Below, in pieces: positions 62,363-64,000 of a DNA stretch of 64,000 nucleotides. The stretch covers positions 62,001 through 126,000 of the forward strand of contig JAKFDE010000025.1 of assembly GCA_036676295.1 (NCBI GenBank), written 5' to 3'. Position numbers and translations under genes: made by a program. How positions within the stretch are numbered: position 1 is the stretch's first letter; each line of letters starts with the position of its first letter. The notes beneath the pieces were generated by a model, which saw only the letters and a program-made list of their open reading frames with translations, did no database searches and was not told the DNA's origin. The stretch comes from UBA4416 sp036676295 (GTDB lineage Bacteria > Bacteroidota > Bacteroidia > B-17B0 > Aurantibacillaceae).

Positions 62363-64000
62363 ATGAAAATAATCGAAATTAAAACTCTCCGTGGGCCTAA
62401 CTATTGGTCTAATTACAGAAAAAAACTAATTGTTATGAAATTAGATCTGGAAGAATTAGAAGAATCTCCCACAAATAAAATAAATGGCTTTTCTGAAAGA
62501 TTAAAAACCATGTTCCCTTCAATGCAAAAACACCGTTGTTCTAAACATCACGAAGGTGGTTTTTTTGAACGTGTAGAAGAAGGTACCTGGATGGGTCATG
62601 TGATTGAACATATTGCTCTGGAAATACAAACCCTAGCTGGCATGGAATGTGGTTATGGCCGCACCAGAGGCACTGGCGCTAATGGTGTGTACAATGTTGT
62701 GTTTTCTTACATGGAAGAAAACGTAGGCGTTTATGCAGCCAAAGCATCTGTTAAAATAGCCGAAGCTTTAATTGCCGGAACAGATTACGATCTGGAAACA
62801 GATATTAAAACCATGCGACAAATGCGCGAAAAAGAACGCTTTGGTCCAAGTACAGGAAGTATCGTTGATGAAGCTGTAGCACGTGACATTCCTTTCATCC
62901 GATTAAATAAAGAATCATTAGTGCAATTGGGTTATGGAAAAAACCAAGTGCGTTTTCGTGCAACCATGACTGACAGAACCAGCTCTATTGCAGTGGATCT
63001 GGCAAGTAATAAAGATGAAACCAAACGTATGTTACAAGATGCTGCTATTCCGGTAGCAAAAGGCATGTGCATTATGTATGAATCGGAAGTTGAAGAAGTG
63101 ATTGCTAAAGTTGGTTTTCCGTTAGTATTTAAACCTTTAGATGGTAATCATGGTAAAGGTGCTTCTATTAATGTAAAAACAGTCGAAGAAGCAAAAGAAG
63201 CTTTTGAACATGCAAAAAAATATTCACGTAAAATCATTGTTGAACGATTTATTACCGGTTACGACTTTAGAGTACTTGTTATTAATCATCGTTTTATTGC
63301 AGCAGCATTGCGCGAACCGGCTCATGTAATCGGTGATGGTACTTCTACCATTCAACAATTAATTGATAACGAAAATAAAGACCCACGCAGAGGTTACGGA
63401 CATGAAAATGTATTAACTGAAATCAGCATAGATAAAGAAACACAGGATCAGTTAACAAAACTGAATTACACCTTAGATACCATCTTAAAAAAAGATGAGC
63501 AATGTTATTTAAAAGGTACTGCTAATTTAAGTACTGGTGGCACATCCACTGATGTAACTGATATTGTACATCCTAATAACATTATTATTTGCGAGCGCAT
63601 CTCGCGTGTGATCGGATTAGATATTTGCGGTATCGACATCATGGCATCTAACTTAAGCGAACCACTGGATGTAACAGGTGGTGTTGTTTTAGAAGTAAAT
63701 GCCGCACCGGGCTTTAGAATGCACTTAGCACCTGCTAAAGGATTGCCTCGTAATGTGGCCGCGCCGGTTATTGATATGCTGTATCCTACAGGTAAATCGT
63801 GCCGAATTCCAATTATTGCCATTACCGGCACTAATGGAAAAACTACCACTACCCGATTAATTGCTCACATTGTAAAAAATAACGGTTACAGAGTTGGTTA
63901 TACAACATCTGATGGAATTTATGTACAAAACTCCATGTTAACCAAAGGTGATACAACAGGACCTGTTAGCGCTGAATTTATTTTAAAAGATCCTACGGTT
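62363..64000 (+). CDS. cphA: Cyanophycin synthetase (partial, cut at window edge)
   Basis: This is an open frame of 546 codons from the ATG at 62363 to the window end without a stop. The first part starts MKIIEIKTLRGPNYWSNYRK. An ATP-grasp domain follows (FPLVFKPLDGNHGKGASINV, later LDICGIDIMA and VLEVNAAPGFRMH), then the start of the Mur-ligase-like domain with P-loop ITGTNGKTTTTR near residues 490-501. CphA1 adds Asp and Arg alternately to the polymer. Full-length enzymes have about 870 residues, so roughly one third lies beyond the edge. Confidence 0.95.
   Translation, partial: MKIIEIKTLRGPNYWSNYRKKLIVMKLDLEELEESPTNKINGFSERLKTMFPSMQKHRCSKHHEGGFFERVEEGTWMGHVIEHIALEIQTLAGMECGYGRTRGTGANGVYNVVFSYMEENVGVYAAKASVKIAEALIAGTDYDLETDIKTMRQMREKERFGPSTGSIVDEAVARDIPFIRLNKESLVQLGYGKNQVRFRATMTDRTSSIAVDLASNKDETKRMLQDAAIPVAKGMCIMYESEVEEVIAKVGFPLVFKPLDGNHGKGASINVKTVEEAKEAFEHAKKYSRKIIVERFITGYDFRVLVINHRFIAAALREPAHVIGDGTSTIQQLIDNENKDPRRGYGHENVLTEISIDKETQDQLTKLNYTLDTILKKDEQCYLKGTANLSTGGTSTDVTDIVHPNNIIICERISRVIGLDICGIDIMASNLSEPLDVTGGVVLEVNAAPGFRMHLAPAKGLPRNVAAPVIDMLYPTGKSCRIPIIAITGTNGKTTTTRLIAHIVKNNGYRVGYTTSDGIYVQNSMLTKGDTTGPVSAEFILKDPTV

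Noticed and set aside
63505..63849. Minus-strand open frame of 114 codons at the right edge
   Set aside because: It is antisense to the conserved ATP-grasp and P-loop coding sequence of cyanophycin synthetase.

Overview
The window is AT-rich DNA from a member of the Bacteroidota. Evidence for the phylum: TAnnTTTG-type -7 promoter boxes with a TTTG-like box about 19 bases upstream; an imuA-imuB-dnaE2 mutagenesis operon; secreted RHS proteins of the phylum's usual paired type; and many lipoproteins with a Cys-Lys-Lys start. I cannot name a genus. No tRNA or rRNA gene was seen.

Layout. (1) 1-8 kb is a mobile-element zone. It holds small hypothetical genes, a tyrosine recombinase with a zinc-ribbon/HTH partner, a second HTH protein, a phage/plasmid-type primase-helicase, and decayed gene remnants with iterated short repeats. 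(2) 8.0-18.1 kb is a co-oriented run of eight genes that looks like an antiviral defence island. The first part is an unknown protein, a 4-TM protein and a 1088-residue reverse transcriptase fused to a nitrilase-like domain (DRT1-like). The second part is a 4-TM protein resembling S-4TM effectors, a CD-NTase-like nucleotidyltransferase, a second nucleotidyltransferase with its third catalytic Asp replaced by Asn, a KAP-type P-loop NTPase and a 3-TM protein. (3) 18.2-24.9 kb (minus strand) holds a CoiA-like nuclease with a small partner, then dnaE2, imuB and imuA. Two near-identical palindromes, one upstream of imuA and one between dnaE2 and the CoiA operon, suggest one shared regulator. Two degenerate copies of an interspersed repeat flank this block.

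(4) 25.4-27.7 kb holds small membrane, exported and HTH genes. (5) 27.9-55.1 kb is a type II secretion / type IV pilus-like locus in two arms. The plus arm (27.9-31.8 kb) encodes a MORN protein, a GspK/PilX-like protein, two pseudopilins and GspF. The minus arm (55.1-47.5 kb) encodes a major pilin, a prepilin peptidase, GspE, a secretin, PilMN- and PilO-like proteins, an FN3-like lipoprotein and a PilP/GspC-like protein. Between the arms is a minus-strand operon of giant secreted RHS-type proteins (1553 and 2935 residues). The larger ends in a small nucleotidyltransferase domain with a complete catalytic triad, and a DUF5958-like candidate immunity gene follows. I infer that the RHS proteins may be cargo of this machine.

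(6) 55.5-60.2 kb holds a SET-domain gene, an AarF/UbiB kinase and an MlaE-MlaF-MlaD lipid transport operon. (7) 60.3-64 kb holds cyanophycin metabolism: isoaspartyl peptidase, cyanophycinase and, cut by the window edge, cyanophycin synthetase.

The strongest candidates for something undescribed are the S-4TM / two-nucleotidyltransferase / KAP cassette, its juxtaposition with the RT-nitrilase module, and the RHS toxin operon enclosed by a T2SS-like locus. All database statements are from memory of protein families; no search was run.
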